Assembly (NCBI GenBank): GCA_013289665.1 | Contig: JABCZN010000020.1 | Span: forward strand, 24,175 to 88,174 | Direction of reading: 5' to 3' | DNA: 64,000 nucleotides | From: Acidobacteriota bacterium | GTDB taxonomy: Bacteria > Acidobacteriota > Terriglobia > Acidiferrales > UBA7541 | Part shown: positions 33,591 through 42,616 of the stretch, piece after piece | Layout: the number at the start of each line of letters is the position of its first letter | Numbering within the stretch: the stretch's first letter is position 1 | Translations under genes and position numbers: made by a program | The notes under the pieces: model-generated | What the model was told of the DNA's origin: nothing | What the model saw: only the letters and a program-made list of their open reading frames with translations | Databases searched by the model: none

Positions 33591-35030
33591 TCAGCGCCCC
33601 GCGGCCAGAACCGCCGGAGAAGAGTCGTACTGTTCGACGAGCTTGCGCAAATTTTCGCTGAATGGCGGCAAGTTGTCTTCCCAGCTCAGCACGCCCTTGC
33701 GCAGGGGAAATTCGGGATAGGTTTTGCGAATTTCGTCTTCGAGGAAAATGGCCATGCGTGACATCGCTTTGAGGTTGGAGACGACGGTGCGGCCAATGGA
33801 GTCGCGGATGGAATCGGCTTCGACAACGAGTTTTTCCATGACATCGAGCAATTTGGGGCCGAGATCGGGGTCGTCGACATTGAGCAGCAGGTGCTGGTGG
33901 CCGCGCTCGCGCATGAGGTTACCAATGCGCTCGTCCATGGTGACCCCGGCGGAGACGACTCCGGCCGGCATGCAGGTGACGATGCCGTGATAGCGCGATG
34001 AGACCATGTAGGTGCATGCCCGAAGGATGGAGACGAGTTCGAACATATCGTAATTGTCGGAAGTGAAAATCGGAGTGCCGGGAATTTCTTTTTCGATGGC
34101 ACGGCAGGCCGCCGCGTCGAGGCGCTCCATGGCCACGAGAATCGGAAAAACTTTGTGGCGCTGCAGAAAGGCTTTGGCGGCTTGCGCGTACGCCGCGACG
34201 TAGTGGTTGAACTTGCGATCAACTTCGGCACCGGACTCGAAGAAATAGACGGTGCGGTACTGACTGTCTTTGTAAGCGCCCGTGGTGGCGCGCGCAATGT
34301 ACTTGGCGATGGAAGCCCGCACAGGCCAGACGAACGGATGAATCGGGCAAAGAACCAGGATGGGAGTTTTTTCGTCCCAGCCGGCTTTGCGCAAACTATT
34401 GCGTGCAAAGTCGGGAGGGCGCGGCTCAAAGGTCCAGGCGGTGTCGGCGCCGAGTTCGTTGGGCACGCCGAGGCCGGAGAGAAGCTGCTGCGATTCCAGG
34501 CTGCGCGTGATAACCAGCGATTCGCGAGTGTAGCGGGCGCACATGCCTTGAACGAGGTCGTCCATGTGGCCGGCATCGCCTGCATAGGCGACGGAAAGTT
34601 TGTTCTCCGCGGAGGCGAGGCCGAGCGAGCCGATCATCATCGTCGTCAGCGCGTTGGCGAATTTGCTTTTGAACATCGAGCCTTCGCAAGCGACGACACC
34701 GTGATTGGCGTGGACTTCGCGGAAAAGGAACGGCGGGAAAACGTCGGGGAGATGCACCTGGCGTGAGCCTTCGAAGTAGCCCTGGGTGCGGTCGAAATTC
34801 TGGGTCATCACGCTGAAGTCCACGTTGTCGGCGCCGAGGACGTGGCGGATTTGCCGAAGGGTTTCCTGCACACGGACGTCGCTCCCGGTGTTCCGCGTGC
34901 CGTTGTAACCGGCAAAGAGCAGCTTGAGTTTTTCGCCGGGCGTCCAGCGCTTGCCGATACCGAACATCCACGTGAATCGCCGGAACTCGATCATGGCACT
35001 GACCCAAGCGACGAGAAGGAAATCGGTCAT
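33591..35030 (-). CDS. Polysaccharide pyruvyl transferase family protein
   Basis: A 479-residue protein with the PS_pyruv_trans pattern: LLFAGYNGTRNTGSDVRV at the N-terminus (about 36-53), GADTAWTFEP in the middle and the conserved SSRYHGIVTCMPAG near 345 followed by MDERIGNLM. Family members move a pyruvyl ketal from phosphoenolpyruvate to sugars or polymers, but many act on unknown acceptors. Its place among acyl ligases and reductases is unusual and suggests a sugar-containing or ketal-modified lipid. It overlaps the SDR gene by 4 bp. Confidence 0.86.
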   Translation of the reverse strand: MTDFLLVAWVSAMIEFRRFTWMFGIGKRWTPGEKLKLLFAGYNGTRNTGSDVRVQETLRQIRHVLGADNVDFSVMTQNFDRTQGYFEGSRQVHLPDVFPPFLFREVHANHGVVACEGSMFKSKFANALTTMMIGSLGLASAENKLSVAYAGDAGHMDDLVQGMCARYTRESLVITRSLESQQLLSGLGVPNELGADTAWTFEPRPPDFARNSLRKAGWDEKTPILVLCPIHPFVWPVRASIAKYIARATTGAYKDSQYRTVYFFESGAEVDRKFNHYVAAYAQAAKAFLQRHKVFPILVAMERLDAAACRAIEKEIPGTPIFTSDNYDMFELVSILRACTYMVSSRYHGIVTCMPAGVVSAGVTMDERIGNLMRERGHQHLLLNVDDPDLGPKLLDVMEKLVVEADSIRDSIGRTVVSNLKAMSRMAIFLEDEIRKTYPEFPLRKGVLSWEDNLPPFSENLRKLVEQYDSSPAVLAAGR

Positions 35031-36184
35031 GCGCCGGCTCCACTCGCGGTTACAACAACACTTTTGCCTCGATCGGTGGGCCAGGGTTTTGCGGGATATT
35101 TAAATTTGTTGGCGCGGCTGAACTGCAAGAGCGGGTAGGCATACGAAGAAAATTTTGCGGGCGCTTCGCCCATTTCCTGCACGACGCGGGAATTATCGAA
35201 GACGGTGTTCCAATCGAGATACGGCCAGAAAACTTTCAGCAAAGAAGCTCCATAGCCAACCGGACCGCCCTTGAAGGCCAGCCAGTTCACGGTCTTGGAA
35301 AACGGCCCGCCGAGCCACGGCTGGTAGCTGGGTTTGGACCATCCGCCAACTTCAGCCAGCGCATCGGTGAGTTCCTTGTAGGTCTGCGCGCCGGTCCCAG
35401 AAGATAGATGATAGATAACGTAATTCGGTTTTTCCATTTGGTGAATTTTAACGATGGCTGCGCCGACGTAGTTCGCGGGAACAATATCGATTTTATCGTT
35501 GGGCCGCAACGGCAGGACGGGAAAGCGCGCCAGGGTGTCGAAGGCCTGCACCATATCGAATTGCGACGTTTCCGGGCGGCGGGAATCGCCGAGGACGATG
35601 GCGGGGCGGAAAATCGTTCGCGTCACGTCCGGAAGAAGCTGGTGAACCATGTGCTCGCAGAATTTTTTCGTGCGCGAGTAGGGATCGTAATCGGAGCGGT
35701 TCCAATCGATGGAAGCGTCTTCGGTGACGACTTCGTTCTGGCGCTTGCCGGCGACGGCGACGGTGGAAACATGGGAGTAGCGGCGGAGGCCGTGGCGATT
35801 CTGCGCCCTGCGGGCGAGTTGGATGACTTCGAGCGAGCCGCGAAGATTCACGTTGAGGCACTGCTTTTCCGATTTGCGATTTAGCGAAGCGGCGCAGTGG
35901 AGGATGGAATCGGTGGAATCCACCAGCGCGCGATAGTCGTCATCGCTGAGGCCGAATCGCTCGCTGGTAAGATCGCCGCGGAAAATGCGCACGCGGGAGT
36001 TCAGGTGTTCCAGGAATTCGGGAAAGGTGAAGTGGAGTTGCAGCGATTGCCAGAGGCGTTCTCGAGCCTCTTGTTCCGTTCTTGCGCGGACCAGGAGGTT
36101 CAGACGATCGGCGTGGCCCGTGAATAGACCGGCCACAAGGTAGCTGCCGAGATATCCAGTGGAACCTGTCAGGAATATAGCCAT
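35027..36184 (-). CDS. Extended SDR, thioester-reductase-like (NAD_binding_4)
   Basis: Start at the ATG at 36184; the product has 385 residues. The Rossmann motif FLTGSTGYLGSYL opens the protein, and the YxxxK catalytic pair is in YSRTK near residue 165. Thioester-reductase-type members reduce an ACP- or CoA-bound acyl group to aldehyde or alcohol; other extended SDRs modify nucleotide sugars. Its relation to the bigger reductase 17 bp upstream favours the first. Coupled to the pyruvyl-transferase-like gene by a 4-bp overlap. Confidence 0.85.
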   Translation of the reverse strand: MAIFLTGSTGYLGSYLVAGLFTGHADRLNLLVRARTEQEARERLWQSLQLHFTFPEFLEHLNSRVRIFRGDLTSERFGLSDDDYRALVDSTDSILHCAASLNRKSEKQCLNVNLRGSLEVIQLARRAQNRHGLRRYSHVSTVAVAGKRQNEVVTEDASIDWNRSDYDPYSRTKKFCEHMVHQLLPDVTRTIFRPAIVLGDSRRPETSQFDMVQAFDTLARFPVLPLRPNDKIDIVPANYVGAAIVKIHQMEKPNYVIYHLSSGTGAQTYKELTDALAEVGGWSKPSYQPWLGGPFSKTVNWLAFKGGPVGYGASLLKVFWPYLDWNTVFDNSRVVQEMGEAPAKFSSYAYPLLQFSRANKFKYPAKPWPTDRGKSVVVTASGAGA

Positions 36185-36201
36185 AGACGGATGTCGGCGC
36201 T

Positions 36202-38544
36202 TCAGCGAATCGCCGCCGATGCAGCTTCCTCCGGTGGCACCGGCCAGTTGAGTGCGCGCGGCTGGCGGGCCTCGAGCGGCTTCCCTTCCATCAATGGGTA
36301 GCACCAGCGGCGCAGAGCCGGTATGTGGATGTTAATCCAGTAGTCCCACCAGTCAATGGTTTCCGGCGAAAAGTCGAACATCTTTTTTTCCTCCGGGGAG
36401 AGCGCGGCGGAGAGCAGGCGCGTGTTTTCGCACTCGAAGACATGCTCGTTGTGAAGGATGAATGGTTCGTAGAGTTCGATGAGTTTTTCGGCGCGAACCA
36501 GATCGCGTTCGGTTTTCGCAAGAGGCGGCTTGCTCATGTTGAGAGAGGTGGCAACTTTGTTGATGCGAGAGACGACGGCCTTCTGCATCGGAATGGAGAG
36601 GCGCTCGTACCGCTGCTTGGATACGGGAATGGTTTCGAACTTCACCTTCAGCCAGTGCTCGATGCCCTGCTGTGTTTTGTAATGCTTGCGGTGGGCGAGA
36701 CCGGTCAGCTCGATGGAACGCGCCATGTTTACCGGATTTATGGCGGACGTGGCCAGCTGGTAGAGGCGCGCGTGCTTGCGCTGAACCAGCGCGGCTGCGA
36801 TGAGCGTCATTCCGCGCGTGACCATGTCCACGGGAATGACGTCCAGGCATTTCCGCTCATTCGAAGGAAGCTGGCGGAAATTGGTGCCGAGCAAATAGGA
36901 GAGCGGGCCGGACGTATTGATGCCCTCGTTCCAGCCCGTGAAGGGAGTGCGCTCGGAGCTTTCGACGATGGAGGGGCGCACGATGGCGATAGAGAGTTCG
37001 CGGCCCTGCTGCGCGAGGATGGATTCCCCGAGACTTTTCGTGAACGTGTATGTATTCGGCCAGCCGAGATGCTGGGCGCGCTTCATTCCGGCGCGGACGA
37101 GGCGGTTGCGCGCCCAGCGGGCCCGATTGCGCTTGGTGACGGCGTCGAGCTCGTCGGGAGCAACTTTGGAGGGATCGCCCGCGCGGCCGAGGGCCTGGCG
37201 GCGGAGGGCTTTCGCGAGCTCCGGGCTTTCGGCGCGTTCTTCGATGCGCTGCACCATTTCGCGCAGCGAGGCGATTTCCTTTTCCGCATCGAAGTCGGGG
37301 TGGCCCCCGGGATTGTAATCGGGGCGGAGTTCTTCGTTGACGCGGCCGTCGCGCATGCCGACGACGTAGCACGTGGAGAGATGCATCAGACCGGCGTGAT
37401 CGCACTTGCACAGAAAATCGAGCAGGTAGCGGGTGGAATCGACGTTGGAAGAGAGGGCGTCGCGCAGATCGGGATTGAAATCGGTGAGACCCGCGCTGTT
37501 GGCGATGACGTCGAGGGAGCGGTGGAGGCGCAATTGGGTTGCAGCGTCCAGACCCAGGCCGGGCTGGCTGACGTCGCCTTCGACGACTTCCACTTTTTCG
37601 CGGAGAAAGGCGGCGAGATTCGCGCCGTGAATTTCCTGCAAGCGGTCAAGCGTGGGAGATTCTTCGACGATTTTCTCGAAGCGACGTTGGGCGGACGTAG
37701 TGCGGTTGCGGCGGATCAGCAGCGTGATTTTGGCAATGTTGGGGATTTTCTCGAGCAGGTCCACTAGCCAGACTTTGCCGATGAAGCCAGTGACCCCGAT
37801 GAGCAGAAGGTGCTTGCCGGCGAGGGATTCCCGGACGGACAAATGCAGAACTTGAGGCGTGCTACCAAGGCGGTCAACGGAAGTTCGCCCGGAGAGCTGC
37901 GATCGCACGGCGGGTTCTGAAGCCGTATCGAGGAGCTGCGAGTTCCCATTCCAGCCGAGTTGCGAAAGAAGTTTTTCGCTGGCGATGCGGCCGTCGGCCG
38001 AGCCGCTGGCCAGCCAGGCAAAGGGGCCACGCGGGCGGATCACCGGTTCGCAGAGGCGTCCGGTGGCTTCGCCGCCGCGAAATTCGAGGCGATTGGCAAG
38101 GAAGCCTGCGGCGCCAAAATACTCGGTCATCGGGCGGAGGATGTGTTCGAGAAGTTGGCTGACGAGGATGACGCGGTCGCCGCTGCGGATCGCTTCGATC
38201 AGCTTGTCCACAGCCTCCCGGCGCATTCTGGGCTTGAGTTCATACTGGAAATACTCTTCGCCAAGAAGATCGAGCCGGTCGCGGGTGATGCCGCCGAGGA
38301 CGCCATGGAGAAGCCTTGTAGCGAAGGTTCGGCTGGCGAGATACGCCGGCGGGCGGAGCAGGCCCATCCCGATCATTCCGGCGCGGCGCACCCAACGCTC
38401 GAGAAAACTCTGGCTGTTCCAATTGAAGAAGCCGACGCTGCGCAGCGCGCTGATTTCGAACAGCGAACCTTCGACCCGCCAATAAGTGACCCCGGGCACA
38501 CGCCCGGATTCACCGCGACTCTGATTGGAAGAAGGCGCTGGCAT
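36202..38544 (-). CDS. Degenerate HAD-IB domain fused to fatty acyl-CoA reductase-type SDR
   Basis: A 780-residue fusion. Residues about 20-215 look like a HAD-IB phosphatase (WRVEGSLFEI in place of D-x-D-G-T-L-F, VILVSQLLEHILRP as motif II), but both motif-I aspartates are replaced (Arg and Glu), and motif IV is not recognisable. From about 245 a NAD(P) Rossmann motif LLLIGVTGFIGKVWL starts a fatty acyl reductase (NAD_binding_4), with the catalytic YTFTK pair near 500 and a C-terminal FAR-like domain to about 740. It should reduce acyl thioesters to aldehydes or alcohols at the membrane. It is the first gene of the operon. Confidence 0.84.
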   Translation of the reverse strand: MPAPSSNQSRGESGRVPGVTYWRVEGSLFEISALRSVGFFNWNSQSFLERWVRRAGMIGMGLLRPPAYLASRTFATRLLHGVLGGITRDRLDLLGEEYFQYELKPRMRREAVDKLIEAIRSGDRVILVSQLLEHILRPMTEYFGAAGFLANRLEFRGGEATGRLCEPVIRPRGPFAWLASGSADGRIASEKLLSQLGWNGNSQLLDTASEPAVRSQLSGRTSVDRLGSTPQVLHLSVRESLAGKHLLLIGVTGFIGKVWLVDLLEKIPNIAKITLLIRRNRTTSAQRRFEKIVEESPTLDRLQEIHGANLAAFLREKVEVVEGDVSQPGLGLDAATQLRLHRSLDVIANSAGLTDFNPDLRDALSSNVDSTRYLLDFLCKCDHAGLMHLSTCYVVGMRDGRVNEELRPDYNPGGHPDFDAEKEIASLREMVQRIEERAESPELAKALRRQALGRAGDPSKVAPDELDAVTKRNRARWARNRLVRAGMKRAQHLGWPNTYTFTKSLGESILAQQGRELSIAIVRPSIVESSERTPFTGWNEGINTSGPLSYLLGTNFRQLPSNERKCLDVIPVDMVTRGMTLIAAALVQRKHARLYQLATSAINPVNMARSIELTGLAHRKHYKTQQGIEHWLKVKFETIPVSKQRYERLSIPMQKAVVSRINKVATSLNMSKPPLAKTERDLVRAEKLIELYEPFILHNEHVFECENTRLLSAALSPEEKKMFDFSPETIDWWDYWINIHIPALRRWCYPLMEGKPLEARQPRALNWPVPPEEAASAAIR

Positions 38545-38753
38545 TTTTCAGATGAACAATGAAATCCGGCCAAACTGGGGGAAGGGCAGCCCTTATGAAT
38601 GGCGATAAGGTTCCCCTCGGGAGAAGCTGCTATAAAAACTTGATTGCCCCGGCCGACCGCTCGGTTTCCGGCCCCCAACTCTTGTGCCCGGGAAACTGCG
38701 AATCATTAAAATTATCATCCCCTTACGCTTCCCGCAACCAGCGCGGGTCACTT

Positions 38754-39824
38754 TCAGCGCTTGCCGCTGCGGTACCAGTGATCGAGGGATTGCATGGCGG
38801 GTTTGTTCCAGGGGGTGTGGGACGCGTCGGCGGGGCCGCCATAGCCATTGGTGCCGACTTTCCACCAGTAAACGCCGGCGAACCAGGGCTTTTCGTAGAA
38901 GGCGGAGAGGAGAGCGTCGTAACTTTTGGCCTGGATTTGGAGGTCTACCGGACGGGAAGGATCGTCCCAGGGAGCGCGATTCGCTTCGCCGACGCTGGGG
39001 AAGCCGGCTTCGGTGAAAAGGATTGGTTTCTGAAAGCGCGATTGCACGGCGGATATTTTTTCGACGACAGCGGCGGTGGAGAGGTCGTCGGGGAGCGGAT
39101 AGTATTCGTCGATGCCAATGTAATCGAGCGCATCCCAGAACTTGATGGATTCGAATTCCGCGCCGAAGTTGGCGGCGTAGGTGAGCGGCCCAGGATAAAT
39201 TTCGCGGGCCCGGGCGATGAGCTTCCGCCAGGCAGCTTCGTTCCCGGACATTTTTTCGAGCTCGACGCCGACGCAGAAGACGTCGGCATGAATCGCGGAG
39301 GCGAGTTGCGCATAGTGCTCGAGGAATGGCTGGTATTGCGCGAACCACTCGGAGTTTTCGGCGGCGCTGGGAAAATCGATGTTGGCGGGATTGCCGCCGT
39401 GCATCCAGAGTTGCGGCTTGAGGAGCACCTTCATACCGAGAGAATGCGCGACGCGGGCGAGCTGCATGATGCCGGCGTCGCCCTCCCAGCGGGTGTTCCA
39501 GCCGCGGACTTTGGGCTCCTTGGTGGAGGCAAAGCCGTAAGGCACCAGTGCGATGGAATTGATGCCGTGCGCGGGGAGTTTTTTCAACATCTCGACGGCG
39601 GCATCGTTGCCGTAAAAAGCCGGAAATTCGGCGGTGAAATTAACCCCGCGCTGGAAGAAGAATTTTGGATAGGGAGTGTTGGCCGCTGGATCAGGAACCG
39701 TGGCAAGTCGGGTTTCGAGCTCACGGGCGTGCTTGCGGGCGACGGCGCGGAAGGCGTAGAAAGCGCCGAAGCAGAAAAGGATTGCGAGAAAGAAGAGAAT
39801 GCCGAGGAGTCGGAGCCAGCGCAT
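38754..39824 (-). CDS. GH113-like glycoside hydrolase, membrane-anchored
   Basis: A 356-residue protein with an N-terminal transmembrane anchor (about 5-27). The TIM-barrel pattern RGVNFTAEFPAF, VRVAHSLGMKVLLKPQLW, GPLTYAAN and DYIGIDEYYPL fits GH113. Glu188 in VGVELEKM is the expected acid/base and Glu272 in FTEAGFPS the expected nucleophile, 84 residues apart as in GH113 beta-mannanases. The substrate (mannan or other) is inferred from family. It lies 210 bp upstream of the lipid operon, so separate transcription is likely. Confidence 0.75.
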   Translation of the reverse strand: MRWLRLLGILFFLAILFCFGAFYAFRAVARKHARELETRLATVPDPAANTPYPKFFFQRGVNFTAEFPAFYGNDAAVEMLKKLPAHGINSIALVPYGFASTKEPKVRGWNTRWEGDAGIMQLARVAHSLGMKVLLKPQLWMHGGNPANIDFPSAAENSEWFAQYQPFLEHYAQLASAIHADVFCVGVELEKMSGNEAAWRKLIARAREIYPGPLTYAANFGAEFESIKFWDALDYIGIDEYYPLPDDLSTAAVVEKISAVQSRFQKPILFTEAGFPSVGEANRAPWDDPSRPVDLQIQAKSYDALLSAFYEKPWFAGVYWWKVGTNGYGGPADASHTPWNKPAMQSLDHWYRSGKR

Positions 39825-40079
39825 GGGTGAATGAGATTGTGAGGTGGATTGGCGGCAGTGGCAAGAGACCGATTCTGGCCTGCGGCAGCTCAGCTTGCGC
39901 TGGCGTCAACGAGGCAAGCCTTCATATGACAATTACTTGACGCTGCCCGCAAACAGCATGGGCAATCGACGGGTTACATCGATGATTGCCGATAGATACT
40001 GCAGGCGATGTACGACCGCGATGAGAGTGAAGAAGGCGTCATCTTCGGCAAATCGGAATCGTTTCCGGAAAATTTCCGT

Positions 40080-41150
40080 TCACCACAGCGGAGCAACCGG
40101 CTCTTCGCGGAAGATCGGATCAGGGCCGTACTGATGGAACAAATGTAGGGCGGTCAAGAAGGGCTTGGCTTGAGGATCGTACGTGACGGTGATGCGTCCG
40201 CCTTTGCCAGGCGAACCGTCGAATCCGTTTCGGCCGCTGGCACCATCCATTCCGCTGCTGCCGCTGGGAGTGCCGATCCCGCCGGAGCCGCCGCGGCCTC
40301 CACGGCCGCCTCGTCCGCCCGATCCTGCCGCGCCACCGTCAGCTCTTACGGTCAGCATGCCTCCCTGGGGATCGAGCAGATAGAACCGCTGTTTTCCTGC
40401 TGCCGATACGCTTACTTGAAGAAGCGGCCGCGCGCCGGATCGCAGGGCAACGCGGATGACCACCGGCGGCGCGTCGCCTCCATTTCCTCCGTCCTGGCCG
40501 TTCGAGCCGTCGGTGCCGTTCGAACCGTTTCCACCCGGCGAAGGATTATTCGGATCGATGGATCCCATGCTGCCGCTGGTGCCGTCGATTCCGTCGGTGC
40601 CGTTCATGCCGCTGGAGCCGGCCCCGCCGGAAAAACTTGCGCTGAACTTATAATCGTAGGTAAGAGGGATATCGAGTTCCGCGTGCAGGTCTGGATGGGT
40701 GGGCACAGTGATGACGATATGCCCCGTCTTCCCGTCGCTGACCCGCGGATCTCGAGGCAGCGTGACATTGCCTTTCTGATCCGCTATTACCACCGTCGGC
40801 GTCACCGTAATTTCGCTCCAAAGCACTTTTCCACTACCCTGCCCTTCCGTCAGCAGAACCTTGCCGTCGGGCTGTGTGAATTGCACCACCAGCGCCAACT
40901 TCTGTCCCGGAGCGATTGCCGGTCCCTTCGGCAGGCTCGCCTGCATGGAGGCAACCGGAGTTTTCGCCAGGTAAACCCTCATGCCGAGCTTGACCTTTAC
41001 GGCGGTGCAACCGCTCAGCGCGACCAGCGAGACCGCGGCGAGGCACTTCAGCGAGTTTGTGCGGATCAAATGCGGAACGCCCAGTTTAGAAAGAAGCCAG
41101 CTCCTTGGACGCAGAGTCTTGTTTGGATGGGACTCCTGAAAGCTCGGCAC
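40080..41150 (-). CDS. Collagen-like Gly-rich lipoprotein
   Basis: A 356-residue protein with hydrophobic segment CLAAVSLVALSGC ending in a lipobox (Cys48), a beta-rich domain (about 50-185) and two Gly-rich tracts: GMNGTDGIDGTSGSMGS region at about 190-230 and GGRGGRGGRGGSGGIG with GRNGFDGSPGKGG at about 270-320. The tracts are of G-x-x collagen-like type. The start is unsure: the GTG at 41150 has GGGAG 9 bp before it, and a TTG at 41069 would place the lipobox at the usual distance. The 250 bp downstream (39825-40079) hold no recognised gene. Confidence 0.68.
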   Translation of the reverse strand: MPSFQESHPNKTLRPRSWLLSKLGVPHLIRTNSLKCLAAVSLVALSGCTAVKVKLGMRVYLAKTPVASMQASLPKGPAIAPGQKLALVVQFTQPDGKVLLTEGQGSGKVLWSEITVTPTVVIADQKGNVTLPRDPRVSDGKTGHIVITVPTHPDLHAELDIPLTYDYKFSASFSGGAGSSGMNGTDGIDGTSGSMGSIDPNNPSPGGNGSNGTDGSNGQDGGNGGDAPPVVIRVALRSGARPLLQVSVSAAGKQRFYLLDPQGGMLTVRADGGAAGSGGRGGRGGRGGSGGIGTPSGSSGMDGASGRNGFDGSPGKGGRITVTYDPQAKPFLTALHLFHQYGPDPIFREEPVAPLW

Positions 41151-41325
41151 GGTTCGGCTGCTCCCATTGGCACGGAGTTGTCACTCATTGGGACGCGGCG
41201 CGATCTGTGATGGGTACAGTGCCGGAAAAGAGGTGTACGCAGTCGGTTCACCGGCCAGAACGGAATCAGACACTCGCACAGAGAGAAAATGGCAACCGGG
41301 AGGCTGGCGTTCCCGGGCCCTACTT

Positions 41326-41347
41326 TGGCCAGTCTGAAGACTGGCCA
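41326..41347. repeat. Palindrome, same family as 28498-28527
   Basis: TGGCCAGTCT-GA-AGACTGGCCA is a perfect 10-bp inverted repeat followed by CTA. It ends 6 bp before the leuB stop codon region on the minus strand. The core GGCC-n2-TCT-n2-AGA-n2-GGCC is shared with the palindrome after the LuxR gene. Confidence 0.7.
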
Positions 41348-41353
41348 CTAGAT

Positions 41354-42466
41354 TTAAACGCCCCAGCCGTATTTTTCGGCGTGCTCGAAAGTGCGCTGCA
41401 TTTCGTCGTGGAGCATGTCGTTGAAGACGGAGCAGGCGACGGTTTTCTTGCCGGGTTCGGCGATGTCGGCGGTGCGGACGCCTGTGTTTAAGACGCGAAC
41501 GAGGGACTGTTCGGCCCAATCAGCTTCGAGGCTGAGGCCGAACGTGTCACGCAGCATCATCGTGGCGCTCAAGATAGCGCCGATGGGATTGGCAATGTCT
41601 TTCCCGGCGAGCGCGGGAGCGGAGCCGTGAATGGGCTCGAACATCGGCGCGCTGGTGCCGAAGCTGGCGGAGGGAATCAATCCGATGGAGCCGACGAGCG
41701 CGGCCGCGGCATCGCTCAAAATGTCGCCAAACATGTTGGTGCTGAGCATAACGTCGAATTGCGTGGGCTTCAGGGTGAGCTGCATGGCCGCGTTGTCCAC
41801 ATACATGTGCTCGAGTTTCACGTTGGGATAGACGGTGCCCATCGCGCTGACGGTGCGACGCCAAAGTTGCGAACTGCTGAGGACGTTGGCCTTGTCCACG
41901 GAGCACAGGCGGCGCGAACGGGCTTCGGCGCGCGTGAAGGCGAAGGCGGCGATGCGCTCGATTTCGGGCGTGGAATAGGATTCGGTGTCGAAGGCGCGCT
42001 CGACGCCATTTTCCTTGACGGTGCCGCGCTCGCCGAAATACATGCCGCCGGCAAGTTCGCGAACGATTTCCAGATCGAGATCGCCGAGGCGGTCCTGTTT
42101 CAGCGGAGAGATTCCGCGCAGCGGTTCGATGACCTTTACCGGTCGCAAATTAACGTAAAGCCCGAGTCCTTTGCGCAGGTCGAGCAAGCCGTTTTCCGGG
42201 CGCTGGCCGACCGGGAGCGAATCCCACTTCGGTCCGCCAACCGCGCCGAGAAAGACGGCGTCGGCTTTTCGGCAAGCGTTCAGAGTTTCGCTGGGGAGCG
42301 GCGTGCCGGTCTTATCAATGGCCGCGCCGCCGACGGGCATCTCCACAAACGTGAACTGGTGCTGAAATTCGCGCGCGCATTCCTGCAGAACATTGGCGGC
42401 GGAACGCGTTACTTCCGGACCGATGCCGTCACCGGGAAGAAGGATAATCGTCTTTTTCAACTTCAT
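41354..42466 (-). CDS. leuB: 3-isopropylmalate dehydrogenase
   Basis: A 370-residue enzyme of standard length with the LeuB signature: LLPGDGIGPEVT at the start, AVGGPKWD and RPENGLLDLRK in the middle, and the isocitrate/isopropylmalate pattern NMFGDILSDAAAALVGSIG near 245. It oxidises 3-isopropylmalate with NAD and decarboxylates it in leucine synthesis. leuA lies 150 bp upstream on the same strand, with a GCCTGAAGGGGCGGGC palindrome between. leuC and leuD are not in the window. Confidence 0.95.
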   Translation of the reverse strand: MKLKKTIILLPGDGIGPEVTRSAANVLQECAREFQHQFTFVEMPVGGAAIDKTGTPLPSETLNACRKADAVFLGAVGGPKWDSLPVGQRPENGLLDLRKGLGLYVNLRPVKVIEPLRGISPLKQDRLGDLDLEIVRELAGGMYFGERGTVKENGVERAFDTESYSTPEIERIAAFAFTRAEARSRRLCSVDKANVLSSSQLWRRTVSAMGTVYPNVKLEHMYVDNAAMQLTLKPTQFDVMLSTNMFGDILSDAAAALVGSIGLIPSASFGTSAPMFEPIHGSAPALAGKDIANPIGAILSATMMLRDTFGLSLEADWAEQSLVRVLNTGVRTADIAEPGKKTVACSVFNDMLHDEMQRTFEHAEKYGWGV

Positions 42467-42616
42467 AGCCTGGGCACCCCGAGAATAACTCTTTAAATTG
42501 TAGCTCAGGCCTTTGATCCGGGTTGCTGCAAGCAGGGCCTGGCATTTTTAGTCACCGCGGCACGATCTTTCTCGCGCTTTGAAAATCCTCGCGCCTGAAG
42601 GGGCGGGCTACAGGCA

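Noticed and set aside
36325..37767. A 480-codon plus-strand open frame opposite the acyl reductase gene
   Set aside because: It is a shadow frame caused by the high GC of the real minus-strand gene: its composition is Ala/Val/Gly/Glu/Arg-rich with no recognisable motif, and the opposite strand holds clear reductase motifs.
40150..40620. Regular repeats that looked like a CRISPR or tandem DNA repeat
   Set aside because: They are codon-level Gly-x-x repeats inside the collagen-like gene; there are no unique spacers of constant length.
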